Shown here one piece after another: positions 35,943 through 47,945 of a stretch of DNA of 64,000 nt (positions are counted from its first letter, which is position 1; every line of letters begins with the position of its first letter). This DNA is from Filobasidium wieringae. Taxonomy: Eukaryota > Basidiomycota > Tremellomycetes > Filobasidiales > Filobasidiaceae. The translations under genes and the position numbers were made by a program. The stretch covers positions 124,001-188,000 of the forward strand of contig BCIV01000008.1 of assembly GCA_001600055.1 (NCBI GenBank). The letters run 5' to 3'. The notes under the pieces are model-generated. The model worked only from the letters and a program-made list of their open reading frames with translations, was not told the origin of the DNA and did no database searches.

Positions 35943-37237
35943 TTAACCGATGACGAGCTTCTCCTCGTCGTCCTGTAAAATTTAGATCGTATTGATAAGC
36001 GAATCAACTCATCCGTAATGAAGATAAGCAAGACCGCTCCGAACTCACGTTGAAGGTGTACTCGGGGATCTCCAAGTTCAAAGGAGCGGGTCCACGCCTG
36101 ATTCGACCAGAGATATCGTAGTGAGATCCGTGACAGGGGCAGAACCAACCACCGTAATCTCCAGCTTCTCCAAGAGGGACACAACCCTACGTGACGTCCC
36201 CAAAAAACAAACCGATCGGGTCAGTTCCCAAGGATTGTTTTTGTCGGGATATCGCAGACGGGAAGGGAAGGTGGACTTACCAAATGCGTGCAAACACCCA
36301 ACATGACCAACCATTCTGGCCTTTGAACACGATCGTCGTCCTTCTGGGGATCACGGAGGGATTTGACGTCGACCTTGTTGGCCTCGTCGATCTCATCTGC
36401 CGTTCGGTGACGGATGAAGACGGGTTTACTGTGGGTGTTCAAGGATGTTGGCAAATAGAGGAAGAAAGTAGGGAAAAAGAGCAGGAGAAGGAGGAAAAAG
36501 AGATGAGCTCTGCTATGAGACGGTCCTGCAGAAGCGATTGCCGCTCACCCTCTCCACTTGACGATCAAATTCTTTCCCTCGGGAATAGCGCCCATCTCCA
36601 CCTCGACCTTTGCCAAAGCGAGCACATCGGCGGAAGCGGCCATGTTACTCAAAATGTCCGATACGGTACTCTTCGCTCCGGAAGCGGCAAGGAGACCCAT
36701 GGAACCGACCATGAAGTATTGCAAGCTTCGGTTGGTGTTGGGGGACTTTGCTAGGTAGGGGGTAAAGTCGGGAATGGAGGTGGTGGTTCGTTGAGCCGAG
36801 GTGGAGGTGGAGAAGTGTCGGGGGGAGTAGATGCCGGTGGCTGGGGCTGTTGATGAAGGAATTGTTGAACAAGTGGATTTGTATAGCATTGTGATTGATT
36901 ATTTCGTAGATGGATGACCAGAGTCGATAGACAGAGGGTAGAGCAAAGGCATGAAGTGCATCAGCACGCTTGATCCGATCGATCCCTTTTCTCCATAAAC
37001 AAACATCTACTAACCATTGTTCCTGATCATGCTCAAAACGCCAGTGCTCTTTCCAACAAAGGCAGGAATCTTATCCCTCCTGGGACCCATCTGACCGTGC
37101 TCATCAGGAGCGTGTCCACTTCCATGTCCGCCCGCCTCGATCCCCTTGAGAGCAAAGTTTACGGAACTGATGGGTACTCCCGAAGCGAGAGAGCGGGAGG
37201 TAGGGGCGAGGTTGACTCGGGTGAGGGAGAGGGCCAT
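35943..37237 (-). CDS. RIP1: Rieske iron-sulfur subunit of ubiquinol-cytochrome c reductase
   Basis: Complex III subunit of the inner mitochondrial membrane; its 2Fe-2S cluster passes electrons from ubiquinol to cytochrome c1. Exons 37237-37015, 36846-36549, 36428-36281, 36186-36049, 35972-35943 give 278 residues. The N-terminus [17 protein letters not shown] is basic and hydroxylated and fits a mitochondrial presequence. The membrane helix is in [21 protein letters not shown]. Cluster ligands are C220, H222 (CTHLGC) and C239, H242 (CPCHGSHYD), with the C225-C241 disulfide. The first motif is cut by an intron between Leu223 and Gly224. Exon 1 joins exon 2 over a 168-nt intron. An ATG inside that intron (36889) could start a shorter form with another presequence-like N-terminus. 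Confidence 0.94.
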
Positions 37238-37649
37238 TTTGGGCTGAGCGTGTGTGTATGGGTGAGTGGTGTGTAGGGGAAGCACTGGCTGAAGGATGTT
37301 AGCTTTTGGTTGATAGTTGGCGTTTGGAGAGAAACCCACGATCGCCCATTCGCTCGCGGGTCATCCAGGACTCGTTTCATTCGCTTTCTCACGATGAGAC
37401 CTGGCGACGTGCACACAGCGTGCAGCCTCCTTAAGTCGAGGGAAGGCTTAAGGTGGCGCATACAACGGATCAGGGCGACGTGTATATGCTCATTCGGTGC
37501 AATCAACCTCGTTACGGCATTTCTTTATCTTTGACATTTTATCAACTACGGCGACCAGAGTTTCATTCGGGTCGACCACTCGAAACATTTTCACTTGACT
37601 CTGGTTCCTCCAGGCTCAGACCAGACCACTCACACCAGTGTCACTTCAA
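37238..37649. promoter_or_regulatory. Divergent promoter region, RIP1 / ADE5,7
   Basis: 412 nt shared by the respiratory gene RIP1 (-) and the purine gene ADE5,7 (+). Pyrimidine-rich tracts lie just upstream of both starts. No Gcn4- or Hap-type site was identified with confidence. Confidence 0.5.
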
Positions 37650-40575
37650 ATGACAACCACCTTCCCATCTCCTTCCTCCTCCCTATCCATCCTCCTCCTC
37701 GGAGCGGGTGGAAGGGAACACGCCTTGGCCTACAAACTAGCTCAGTCTGACCGGGTCAAGAACGTTTTCGTTTCCCCCGGAAATGGAGGTACGGGGAGCA
37801 TGGGTGGAAAGGTCCAGAACGTACAGGTTTCTTGGGGGAAGCAGTTCGACGGATTGGTCGCTTGGGCCAAGGAGAACAAGGCAAGTATAGATCTATGTGG
37901 AATCGTAAAACCTGCTCGGTCCTGACAGTCTTTCGAGTTGTACAGGTTGATCTCCTTGTTCCCGGTCCAGAGCAACCTCTAGTAGACGGAGTAGAACTCG
38001 TCTTTCGTCAAGGTCCGTCCACTTCGCTCAACCTCTCTCTTGCTCTCAACTGACCCTCTCTAAACCTATATGACAGCCGGTATCCCCGTCTTCGGTCCCT
38101 CCCCTGCGGCCTCCCTCTTGGAAGGCTCCAAAGCCCTCTCCAAAGCCTTCATGGCTCGTCACAACATCCCTACCGCCGGATTCGCCTGTTTCACCCAATC
38201 CCAAAACAAAGAAGCTTTCAGCTACCTAGAAACCTGTGGGTTCGAGAGAGTCGTCATCAAGGCTTCTGGACTGGCGGGTGGAAAGGGAGTCTTGATCCCG
38301 GAAACCATGGACGAGGCTAAGATCGCTTTGCAGAGCGTGATGATCGATAACTCTTTCGGTTCGGCAGGGGAGGAAGTGGTCATTGAAGAATACCTTACGG
38401 GACCTGAACTATCCATCCTCTCCTTCTGTGATGGGTATACGTTCAAGTCCTTGCCCGGTGCACAGGATCATAAACGTATCGGAGAAGGGGACGAAGGGTT
38501 GAATACGGGAGGAATGGGAGCTTATGCTCCTGCCCCTTGCGGGACGGAGGAGATCGTTGGTAGACTCGAGAGGGAGTGTTTGGCACCTACTCTGAAGGGG
38601 ATGAGGGAGGAGGGTGAGTCTTACCATCTGTCATCCATCCGTTGAAACCATCTCTGACCCCGGGACCTGATTATCCGATTCACATTATCTCCAGGTCACC
38701 CATTCCTCGGTCTCCTCTTCACCGGCTTCATCCTAACCCCCTCCGGCCCCAAGGTCCTAGAATACAACGTCCGATTCGGTGATCCCGAGACCGAAGCGCT
38801 CATGCTTCTTCTTTCCTCTTCCTGCGATTTGGCCGAGATCATGTTGGCATGTGTGGAAAGGAGGTTGGATTCCGTCTCCCTCGGAGTAGAGGAGGGCAGA
38901 CATGCAGTCAGTGTCGTGCTTGCTAGTGAGGGGTACCCGGGGAAGTACGATGTAGGCAAGGAGATTAAGTTTGGGGACGTTCCCGAGGGTGAGTTCAGAT
39001 ATGAGGCGATTACTACGCTAGGGATACTGATTTCGTTTTGGCCGGGATGATTCCCGTCAGGTGTTCACGTGTTCCATGCCGGGACCAAGAAGACTTCGGA
39101 GGGAAAGATCGTCACTGATGGAGGACGAGTCCTCGCGGTCTGTGCGGCCGGGAACACTTTGAAGGAAGCGGTAGATCTCGCTTACCGAGGTGTGGACGTG
39201 ATCGAGTTTGAGGGGAAGACGGTCAGGAGGGACATCGCTCATCGGTCAGTCTCGTTGAGCGAAAGTTGATCGAGAGAGATCGGGAATGCTGATAGATGAC
39301 GATCCATATCCATATTCTCAAACATAGCGCGTTGAAACCTGCCGAAGAATCGTCAACGAAAGAATCCCTCACTTACGCCGCTGCGGGTGTTTCGGTCGAT
39401 AACGGGAACGCGCTGGTGGACGCTATCAAGCCCATCGTCAAGGCTACTCGTCGACCGGGAGCCGATGGTGAGATCGGTGGGTTTGGAGGAGCGTTCGATT
39501 TGAAGAGCGCTGGGTTTAGGGACCCGGTGCTCGTCAGCGGGACCGATGGGGTGGGCACAAAGTTGAGGGTCGCCTTGGATTGCGGATTGCATTCTACTGT
39601 CGGTGAGTCCACGATTTTTGCCAGAACAGGGTTTTTCTTGCATGGAGCTATGCTGATGATACGTCCCTTTTAATGCCGCAGGTATCGACCTGGTCGCTAT
39701 GTCTGTGAACGACTTGATCGTACAAGGAGCCGAGCCTTTGTACTTTTTGGACTACTTTGCTTGTTCCAAGCTCGACGTCGAGGTCGCTGCCGACGTCATC
39801 AAGGGGATCGCCGAGGGTTGTCTTCAAGCCGGTTGTGCCCTTATCGGAGGAGAGACGGCGGAGATGCCTGGGATGTACCATGCGGACGATTACGATCTCG
39901 CTGGGTTCGCTGTCGGAGCGGTGGAGAGGGAACTGTTACTCCCTACTCCTAACATCCAAGCGGGGGATGTCGTCATTGGGCTTCCTTCTTCTGGAGTACA
40001 CTCGAATGGGTTCTCTCTGGTTAGGAAAGTCGTGGCCGTCTCGGGATTGGAATACTCTTCCCCTGCTCCATGGAACAAGGAGACCTCATTGGGAGAGTCT
40101 CTCTTGACCCCTACTAGGATCTATATCAAACAGCTCCTCCCTGCCATCCGTCAAGGACTACTCAAAGGGATGTCTCACATCACCGGAGGAGGATTCACCG
40201 AAAACATCCCCCGTGTTTTCCCCAGCGGAAGCGATCTCGGTTGTACGGTCGACGCCAAGGCTTGGGAGTTACCGGAGATGTGGAAGTGGATGATGAAGGT
40301 TGGGAATATCGAGCCTATGGAGATGGCTAGGACTTTTAACATGGGGATTGGGATGGTCGTCTTGGTCGCTGCGTGAGTTTGAGCGTGTCAGGTTATGCTA
40401 GCTCAGAGACACAGACTGAAGAAGCTCGTGTTTTTGATTCGGATCATATAGTGACAAGGTGGACGCTGCGTTGGAGAGTATCAGGAGCAATGGGGAACCT
40501 GGTGCGGTCGTCATCGGTCAGATCAAACAGGGCAAGGGCGTGGAGATGCAGAACTTGGAACAATGGTCATCGTGA
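37650..40575 (+). CDS. ADE5,7: Bifunctional GAR synthetase / AIR synthetase (Ade5,7)
   Basis: Catalyses steps 2 and 5 of purine synthesis in one cytosolic protein: phosphoribosylamine-glycine ligase (N-terminal half) and phosphoribosylformylglycinamidine cyclo-ligase (C-terminal half). Exons 37650-37880, 37946-38012, 38077-38613, 38695-38988, 39061-39244, 39329-39602, 39681-40372, 40452-40575 give 800 residues, as in yeast Ade5,7. GARS marks are [49 protein letters not shown] and [14 protein letters not shown] marks are [72 protein letters not shown] and MGIGMV. No GART domain follows, as expected in fungi. Intron 37881-37945 is GC-AG. ATG 37650 is the first in frame after the leader. Confidence 0.96.
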
Positions 40576-41002
40576 GGCCCTGATCTGCGAGGGGAAGACA
40601 AAAGTAGGGTTGTACATATGCTTTGGCGAGAAGTAGCGGTAGTGCATGACTGGCATGACTGGATTCGATTGAATTGACTGGACTATAAAACATTTCATGC
40701 AGATTTGCACATGTTGCACATCGTAGTCGGTTGCTAGAACGATATGTCCGCGTTCTGTTGCGATGACGTGTGTGCCGTACCGCGGATCTCACTGGAATAC
40801 GCTGGAAAAAGTGGAGGCCGATTGCCGGAGGATTGATTACCAACGCGATGGATGATGATGAGCAAGCAACGCAGCTGAGCAAAGTTTATATAGTTCACAA
40901 GGACAACGGTGCAACTGTCACCCCTATATACACTGCAATACCCATCTACACGCCACATCCTATACCCTCACATACACACCAAAAGCATTGCATAATCTCA
41001 AA
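40576..41002. other. Intergenic, 5' region of the OYE-like gene
   Basis: 427 nt between tandem plus-strand genes. TATA-like text (gtttatatagttc near 40884) lies about 115 nt upstream of the next start. No other element recognised. Confidence 0.5.
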
Positions 41003-42492
41003 ATGACTGTCAACATCCAAGCCCTCGCTCAACCCGTCACCTTCCCCAACGGGATGAAGGCTCCTAACGTTTTCCTCAAGGTGCGCGAGTCTTTCTTTCT
41101 TGCTTGTTACACTTTCGCTGATCCGCTGTTACATATCCCGTAGAGTGCCATGACTGAGCGTCTTTGTACTTACGAGGATGGCGATTTGGAGGCTCGTGGA
41201 AAGACCACCAAGGAGTACGAACACCTGTACAAGGTTTGGGGAGAGGGAGAGATCGGAACCATTGTCCTCGGAAACATCCCCATCGAGCGAGAAGGTCTCG
41301 AAGCCAAGAAGAACATCATCGCCGATAAAGCCAACTCCTGGTCGGCCGTCGAGAACTTGAAGCCCGCTATCGCTTATTCCAAAGCGCACGGGTCTTTGTG
41401 TATCGGCCAATTGACTCATGGAGGTCGACAGGTCTCCAACGAGGTCGTCGAGACTCCCATCTCCGCTTCAGACGTTCAGAGCCCTCCCATGGGTGGAATG
41501 ACCTTTGGAAAGCCTAGGAGCGTTACCGAGGAGGAAATCGAGGATTTGATCGACAGATGGGCCTTCGGTGCTGAGGCGCTTTACAAGGCTGGTGCAGACG
41601 GTGCTCAGTTGCGTGAGTTCGGTTCCAGCACGTCATTCATCACGAGCTCCTACTAATCTCTACTCGCTCCCTCGCCTGACAGACTGCGCTCACGGATACC
41701 TTCTTTCCCAATTCTTGTCTTCCCGAGTCAACAAGCGTGACGACAAATGGGGAGGATCATTGGAGAACAAATCCCGTATCCTCTTCCGTATCATCGACGC
41801 CATCAAATCCCGAGTAGACACTTCCAAATTCCTCATTTCCCTCAAGATGAACTCTGCCGATTTCTCCGACGGTGGATTGACCGATGTCGAGTCCCGTGAA
41901 GTCGCTCAGATGTTGGACCAGGCTGGGGTTGATCTGATCGAGCTTTCCGGTGGAACATACGAGAGTATGAAGTTTTACCACCAGAAGGAGAGTACCAAGA
42001 AGAGGGAGGCGTTCTTCATCGAGTTTGCGGAACAGATGAAGCCTTTGCTCAAGAACGCTGTCATCTGCACCACCGGAGGTTTTAGGAGTGCCAGCGCTAT
42101 GAGCGATGCTATCGAGAAGGGTGCTACTCAGAGTAAGTCCACAACTCGGGCTTTCGAGGTCGTCTCATTGTGCTCACGTCTGTCCCCTTTTACCTTGTTT
42201 AGTGATCGGACTCGCCCGGCCCCTCACCGCCGAGCCTTTCCTCTGCCGAGACATCCTCTCCGGTAAATCCACCGGAGCAAAGGAGAACAAGTCCAACCCC
42301 GCCCTTCAAACTGGAATGGCCATCATGCAGATCGCCGCCATCTCGACTGATCAGGAGATCCCTGATCTTTCCGACGAAGCGACTTGTAAGAAGTTGGAAA
42401 ACATCTTGATGGGTAAGGGAGATGAGGAGGAGAAACCTATCAAGGATCAGGAGGCTAGGGGTTATCCTACCGATGAGAGCAAGAGGTCTTAG
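41003..42492 (+). CDS. NADH:flavin oxidoreductase, old yellow enzyme family
   Basis: FMN-binding TIM-barrel ene-reductase-like enzyme. Exons 41003-41080, 41144-41612, 41683-42132, 42203-42492 give 428 residues. Visible family motifs: the N-terminal KSAMTERL where the barrel starts, QLTHGGRQ in the FMN/substrate region, the [35 protein letters not shown] block, then KMNSADFSDGG, DLIELSGGTYES and VICTTGGFRS. This arrangement (HCAHGYL and RDDKWGG) belongs to the bacterial-type/2,4-dienoyl-CoA-like OYE branch rather than classic yeast OYE2. The C-terminal 60 residues are charged and probably peripheral. Substrate unknown. No targeting signal seen. Confidence 0.9.
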
Positions 42493-42998
42493 ATGTGTCG
42501 AATGAGCATATGTATCGTATTAGAAAACGTTTATTGCATGGATCAGGTCGATATGGGTCTCATAATGTGTGGCTTCAGACTGGATGTTGGTGCGAATCTT
42601 TGTTTGCTTTTACAGAAGGATGAAAGGCGTCCTGATTCCGGCAACATTCTATCTGGAAAGAGATCTACGGGAGGACCAGGGAACAGGAACAAAGTATCTC
42701 AACAACAAGAAGGGATTGCGTGCTAATCACGGACGGGGTTACGTTGAACGATGCCTGCCGATTCAAAGCTCGTCTCCGAACATGCTCTATCTCCATAACG
42801 CTTTGTAATCAGATTCGATTCGATCGGACTCTATGTTATTCCGATCCTTTTACAATGAGAATCATACAGATTATATACTAACTGAGACCTTAATGGTGAT
42901 TCTGTACAACCTTGATTAAACCTCGATTCTTTGATTCTCCTTGACGTATATGAATTGCCTCGTATCTTGCGCATTCTTCTTTCTTTTCTTCAGATCGG
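42493..42998. other. Convergent 3' intergenic region
   Basis: 506 nt between the OYE-like gene (+) and the RCR-like gene (-). Short frames only; nothing recognised. Confidence 0.5.
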
Positions 42999-43590
42999 TT
43001 ATGCCCTTGAAGCCTCGGAGTAACCTGGAGGTGCACCTGCAGGTGAGGCGTAAGGTACGGTAGGGGTTACGTGGGCTGGTGAATGAGGGTTGTACATCGT
43101 CTCGGGGACTTTGATTCCTGGTGCGTCTACAAGTTGTCGAGAGATCGGGATGTTAGGAAAGGATCAAAGAGGAAGTGTTTAAGAGGGATACGAACTGTAT
43201 GAAGGTAAATCCCCATCTGCCGTCCTGCTCTCCACCCTGACTACCGCTCCGTTTGTGGGGGGGTATGGTTGTTGACCCATCATCATCCTCCACTCTGGAT
43301 CGTTATTCGATGAGGTGACGGGAAGAGGAAGACCAGTCCTGCGTCTCTCGAGGACCATCTCCGCTTGCAGACGTCTCCTTCTGATTAGGGCTACTCGGGC
43401 TATCAAAAGAAGTACATGATATCAGCGGAGGACTAAGATGAGGGCATGGAAGGAGCTTACAGGCTATGAGGATTATGAAAACGATCCCCACTAGACAGGC
43501 GATGTAGATTCTGTTATGGGATCGAGGTGAGCTCTTTTCGCTTGAGTGCGGTGTGAGCAAGTATGCTTACCCGTAGCTGTCGGTTGCCAT
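42999..43590 (-). CDS. RCR-type single-span membrane protein
   Basis: Exons 43590-43571, 43510-43461, 43399-43196, 43126-42999 give 133 residues. A very short lumenal N-terminus (MATDSYG) is followed by one membrane helix (IYIACLVGIVFIILIA, residues 8-23). A basic stop-transfer stretch (RVALIRRRR) and a Gly/Gln/Pro/Tyr-rich cytosolic tail (MMGQQPYPPTNG, then YASPAGAPPGYSEASRA) come next. This plan matches the RCR family (Rcr1/Rcr2), which in yeast affects chitin deposition and vacuolar or plasma-membrane sorting and often carries PY motifs; GAPPGY at the end is PY-like. The match is by architecture, so the assignment is moderate. The first exon is 20 nt. Confidence 0.7.
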
Positions 43591-43966
43591 TGTGAATTGT
43601 ATGTGTGTATGTGTGTGAGGTTATGGAATTGGTAGCTATCCTGTTGAAAGAATATGCCCTGTACCCTGTGGATGCGTAGGTATATGTATATAACCAGCTA
43701 GATTAGATCGTCTGATCTCTGAGCCAGTGGCGATGAGTCCCCGAGAGGATTATTGCTAGTCGATATCGCAGTCTGTAATAATAACACCTTACGTAATACC
43801 AAGAACCTCGGCACACGTCGGCATCTCCTTTCATACACGTCATGTCACGTGAACCACATTACTGATTCCGTCACTGCAGGTTTCACCTCGAGGTCAATAT
43901 TCGGCATCGCTTTCGACTTGGCGATTGGCAAGGCGTGTAAAGATGGCAAGTAACAGGTCGTGGTTT
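43591..43966. other. Intergenic, 5' region of the RCR-like gene
   Basis: 376 nt upstream of the RCR-like start. Contains gtgtgtatgtgtgtg just upstream of the ATG (minus sense CA-repeat). No gene seen. Confidence 0.5.
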
Positions 43967-44356
43967 TCATGTACAATGATGCGCTGTCGCTAGTTCTTTG
44001 TCAGATGGATCTCGTTCCTGCTTGGTGTCTGGCTGAACTTCCTTCCTTGCACGCATTTCACCCGCCTCGTCGGCTGTCGGAAAAATACCTGATGACAGTT
44101 CAACGACATTGTACTTTGCTTTTCGGTCGATATCCAGACCAGCAGTATCCAAAGTCTCAGTCGATTTGCCAAATAACATAACCGGTGGCGACTCACACAT
44201 CCCTTCATCTACTAGGATACGCGATTGAACACCTTCTTTGATATCTTCTGCCGCAGTACTAGATTGCGTACACGTCCTCGAACCGCTCCGATTGGATCCA
44301 GTAGGGTCCCCATTGGAAGTGCAACTGTATTGGCTTGAAGATGATTGACTGGACAT
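43967..44356 (-). CDS. Hypothetical Ser-rich small protein
   Basis: Single-exon frame of 129 codons from ATG 44356. The N-terminus is Ser/Gln-rich (MSSQSSSSQYSCTSNGDPTG) and the rest is acidic and hydrophilic. No signal peptide, membrane span or domain. It is kept because composition and ATG placement look protein-like, but it may equally be a chance frame or one exon of a larger gene. Confidence 0.35.
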   Translation of the reverse strand: MSSQSSSSQYSCTSNGDPTGSNRSGSRTCTQSSTAAEDIKEGVQSRILVDEGMCESPPVMLFGKSTETLDTAGLDIDRKAKYNVVELSSGIFPTADEAGEMRARKEVQPDTKQERDPSDKELATAHHCT

Positions 44357-44840
44357 GCCGGTAATATCAGGTACTGAGAGACCGATTGAGTAGGATTGTT
44401 TAGATTAGAGAGTTCAAGACCGGATTGCTCGCCTCATCGATCTTCATCCTTATAGATGTTTTGTCGTGCCGCGAGTCCGGGCTCGATGGGCAGCTGGATG
44501 GTTTTGTGATTCCATTCTGAGAATCTGAGGGACAAAGGATTTCCCATTCACTCTCTCTGTCTCTCTGAATGGCTGTAACGTATGCTGGCAGGAGGAATTA
44601 TGGGGTCAGAGCCATTGAGTGTTGGTTGCGGTCATTCGATAACGCTGGGGAAGCTATAAAGTATGGTCGATAATCAATTCCACGCGTGATCCGCAGCTTC
44701 CCGTCCAGTGCAAAATGGTCAAACGTATTCTCGGTCATCACTCCAGTTGCAGGTCTCATTCCTTTTTTCTGTTTTCTTCGATTCTCATGGCAATATAAGA
44801 CACCCAATAACTCTGACTGTTTCAATATCGACCAATTCCC

Positions 44841-45197
44841 TTATAACAAGGGGGAATAGACCGAGTGGCAAGCCACAGTCGATCGATTCGTGGTATCGCT
44901 GGTAACCCCAGTAATATTACTACTATTGCCGTCGTCATTGTGCGACGGTTCTATCGAGATGATAGACTCATCCTTCTCGGCGGTGAACATCAATGACTGG
45001 TTTCTTTCCCTGTACGCCTGTCCGCGAGCTTTCAATGCTGCATCCATCTGTTCCTCTAGCTCGCTCCTTTTGTCTCTCAATCCAAACCACTCCTCCTGTT
45101 GTTCTATCGTCCCATTCCCATTCCAATTATTTTCCTGCTCGAATGTTCTCACTCGCTCATCCGCGAAGCGGTGTTTTTCATTGACGCGCCTGGAGAC
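44841..45197 (-). CDS. Possible exon encoding a coiled-coil segment
   Basis: Frame open for 119 codons up to the stop at 44841, entered through a possible acceptor (catag) at 45198. The predicted segment is strongly charged and helical: VNEKHRFADERVRTFEQE, then RDKRSELEEQMDAALKARGQ, then a Ser/Asn-rich end. There is no usable ATG, so it must be spliced to an upstream exon if real. The acidic ORF at 45586-45909 is a candidate partner, but I could not set the junction. Confidence 0.3.
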   Translation of the reverse strand, partial: VSRRVNEKHRFADERVRTFEQENNWNGNGTIEQQEEWFGLRDKRSELEEQMDAALKARGQAYRERNQSLMFTAEKDESIISIEPSHNDDGNSSNITGVTSDTTNRSTVACHSVYSPLL

Positions 45198-45585
45198 CTA
45201 TGATTTTTTGAGGTGATCAAAGGAGAAATTGGTTCTAGATTCTTGGTTCGCAAATGTGCACCTTGATTTCGTCCACGTTGCCTGAAGAATCCCAGAAGAC
45301 GATATGTTTGAATGATCGAATTAGTGCTGTCTAAGCGTTCACAGTCTGGCATACAGCGAGTCGCTATGACCTCTGCTACCATCTCGTGCCTCACACTTTC
45401 CCCTACGATAGTCGCACTTCTTGACTATCGGTTGTCTGCTGAATTCCCTCTGCCCACTAGATCTATTAGATAAGTAAGATATCGATTGCAAGTATCTTGC
45501 AGCTTGTTTAAGAATGACTGGGGCCAATCAACGAGTACAGCCTTCTCAGCTCAAGACATGGATGGCACATGACGACACACTTCTC

Positions 45586-45909
45586 TCATGACCTTCCAAC
45601 ATATGGCTGGGTTAAATTCCAAGCTTCCATATCGCTTGAGACACTCGCGACCGCACACCTCTCCTCAGCAATTTGTACATAGCTCCCTGCCAAGCCTTTC
45701 TCAGTCTGGGGAGTTTTGTCCATATCCGGTTCGGGTTTGGGGGTCGGTTCCACTGTTATATCCACTTGATCTTTAGTGTACACCACCCCGATAAAAGCCC
45801 AGTCGTCATCATCTCCTAATTCGCTGTCGAGAAATTCAGTTTTTACCGTGCCCTCTCCGCTAAGAAGACTAGAGGTGTCCAAGCTTGCTGTTAATTCAGT
45901 TATGGTCAT
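45586..45909 (-). CDS. Hypothetical acidic small protein
   Basis: 107-codon frame from ATG 45909 (aggATGac). It contains an acidic block (ELGDDDDWAFIGVVY) and a Pro/Glu stretch (VEPTPKPEPDMDK). No signal peptide or domain. It could be the 5' exon of the coiled-coil frame at 44841-45197. Confidence 0.35.
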   Translation of the reverse strand: MTITELTASLDTSSLLSGEGTVKTEFLDSELGDDDDWAFIGVVYTKDQVDITVEPTPKPEPDMDKTPQTEKGLAGSYVQIAEERCAVASVSSDMEAWNLTQPYVGRS

Positions 45910-46842
45910 CCTACCGAAAGCGCGACCAAGGAATTGTATCTATTCGTATCCCGGATCAGAAAGACATTTCGATGATTGAAAGCGTGAGACTTTCTTATAT
46001 ATCCCGTACACAGACTGCAGCCGTACAATAGACTAAGGACAATAGAAGTTCTCTCAGAAGCTATAATTTCGCTTCTCTTCTTGTCTTGACAACGGGTGGC
46101 GATCGACGTCATACTAAGCCTCGCAAGAGCTTGTTAAGGATGATACTGCGTAAACCGCAGAAAGCCTTCTGAGAAGAAGTGCTTCTCGGAATCCCTCTGA
46201 CATACGTCACGATAAGCCGCGGGAAGAAGCGTCAATAGGGTAAGCGAAGAACACGCCTCCTGTGTCTGGTCAGCATACACTGCGCCGGGGAACGTGCAGG
46301 TCAGGATTCCCACTCACTCAGAAGGATGTCGCACCTAAGCTGGGCATGTTCTATCGTTTTCAGCTGTTGATGCTCTATGATAAAGCTCGGGGCGCTACAT
46401 TGTGAGATAGGATCCTCGCCTGGACTGAGGAGTCCGGGAGATACGATCCGTTTAGTCAACTCTCTTGTCTCGCTAGAAAGGTCTTAAAACCACTTCAGAG
46501 TAAACGTCAGAATACATAAAGTCACGTCATGGTGTTCTTTGAGGACGAGTTATCATAAACGGTACTAAATCTACCAGCATCCAAGTTCCATCCATCCTGT
46601 AGGACGCGTTGCATCCCAGAGTGCCAGGGTTTCGGCAAAGTTCAACGATCGCAAGCGCATCACATCTAAGCACCGCTTGATTCGGCATGACAAAAATCTC
46701 AGTACGGACACCCTTAACGTTCGAGACTTCCTTATCAGTGTAGTATCGTCATATCGGAGGTTGAACACCGGTGACGACTATTACAATGTACTCTCTGTCA
46801 CACTTTATTGCTCAAAATCCATAGGCTGGTTGACGTGAATGA

Positions 46843-47040
46843 TCACTTCTTGCTAGCACTAGTACCAGTGCTTCCGGTGAAAGTACTCCCAGGACCATTG
46901 AGAGTAGAAGAAGCAATGCTGGTTCTAATGCTTGCTACGCCATGGGAGCCTTTCCCGAACTTGTCTCCTAAAGCGGCGAAATGGGCCCTAATCAGGTCTG
47001 CCCCTGCCTTGTGCGAGCGAGTGGAATTGTTATCGCTCAT
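46843..47040 (-). CDS. Hypothetical 65-residue basic Ser/Thr/Gly protein
   Basis: ATG 47040, 65 codons. MSDNNSTRSHKAGADLIRAH leads into FAALGDKFGKGSHG and a Ser/Thr/Gly tail ending SASKK. It reads like a real small protein with a short amphipathic helix, but no relative is recognised and there is no intron to support it. Confidence 0.4.
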   Translation of the reverse strand: MSDNNSTRSHKAGADLIRAHFAALGDKFGKGSHGVASIRTSIASSTLNGPGSTFTGSTGTSASKK

Positions 47041-47530
47041 ATCCAGTAGTAATTAGATGTCTGAATGTGGTTGAGTTGGTCTGTAGTTTGTGCAAAATAC
47101 GTTGCATCAGGGGGGCATCCCAGATCGCTCCGAGTCTTCCTCGATTATATACCTCTCCAGCCGACATCCGACCCAGAGCTTCCGGTTCCAACCTAAAAGG
47201 ATCTCCTCTACCCCTTGTATCATCCGCTTCTCCAAGAACCTCATGCGAATTCATCATACCTCCTTTCCCATAGCCATATCTGTTCGCGCGTGATCAAGAT
47301 CATTATGGTCGAATAGAAGCGCTAATCGTTTAGAGTGTTTCATCTTCCTCGAGCGCGCGGCAGATGGGAACGTTTACAGATCGATGGGTCAGATATGACG
47401 AGCTTCCTTCAGACCGTACTCATATTGTTAGCCAGTTTATTACAGCATCTTCCTCCTCCTTTTCTGCCTTTCCCTGACCCCACTGCCCTCCACTCAGTCC
47501 CTTCGGAAAACAGAATATGGTACACTGTAA

Positions 47531-47737
47531 TCATCGCTTCGTATCATCCGTCGCTCCCGTTCGACCAGTCCCGGTGGTCTTGGCACTAGCGCCATCTCCA
47601 GCATTGGTGCCCGTGGCCGATGAGACGCTGGTAAGGGGGGAGGAAGGATGCACAAGTATCCAAGCGTCGTATCTGTTCTTTGCATCTTCGGAGTTCTTGG
47701 TCTGGATTGGGGCAGGTTGGGTTGATTTGGGAGGCAT
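47531..47737 (-). CDS. Hypothetical 68-residue protein
   Basis: ATG 47737, 68 codons. MPPKSTQPAPIQTKNSEDAK and NRYDAWILVHPSSPLTSV are followed by a Gly/Thr/Ser/Ala tail ending TDDTKR. Length and tail composition resemble the 65-residue ORF at 46843-47040. A diverged pair is possible but not shown by clear residue identity. Confidence 0.4.
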   Translation of the reverse strand: MPPKSTQPAPIQTKNSEDAKNRYDAWILVHPSSPLTSVSSATGTNAGDGASAKTTGTGRTGATDDTKR

Positions 47738-47945
47738 CTGAGAGATAGTACGGACGAGTGGGGTTGAGTAGTTTGTAAGGGGTTTGAGCTAAAGGTCTGG
47801 AGTGTTGTTTTAGCGGGAGACGGTTGGTCTGTTTGAGGGTGAAGATCAAGTGCAATAATTCGATGGAGACTGCAAACAGTTCTTTTCGGCTGGTTTATAT
47901 CTTTTCCATGAATATACAATCGTCGATCATCTACAGTCGACTACG

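Noticed and set aside
47494..47919. 141-codon minus frame overlapping the 68-residue ORF
   Set aside because: Begins far from a good ATG, Pro/Arg-rich and random-like; the 68-residue frame on the same strand is the better candidate.
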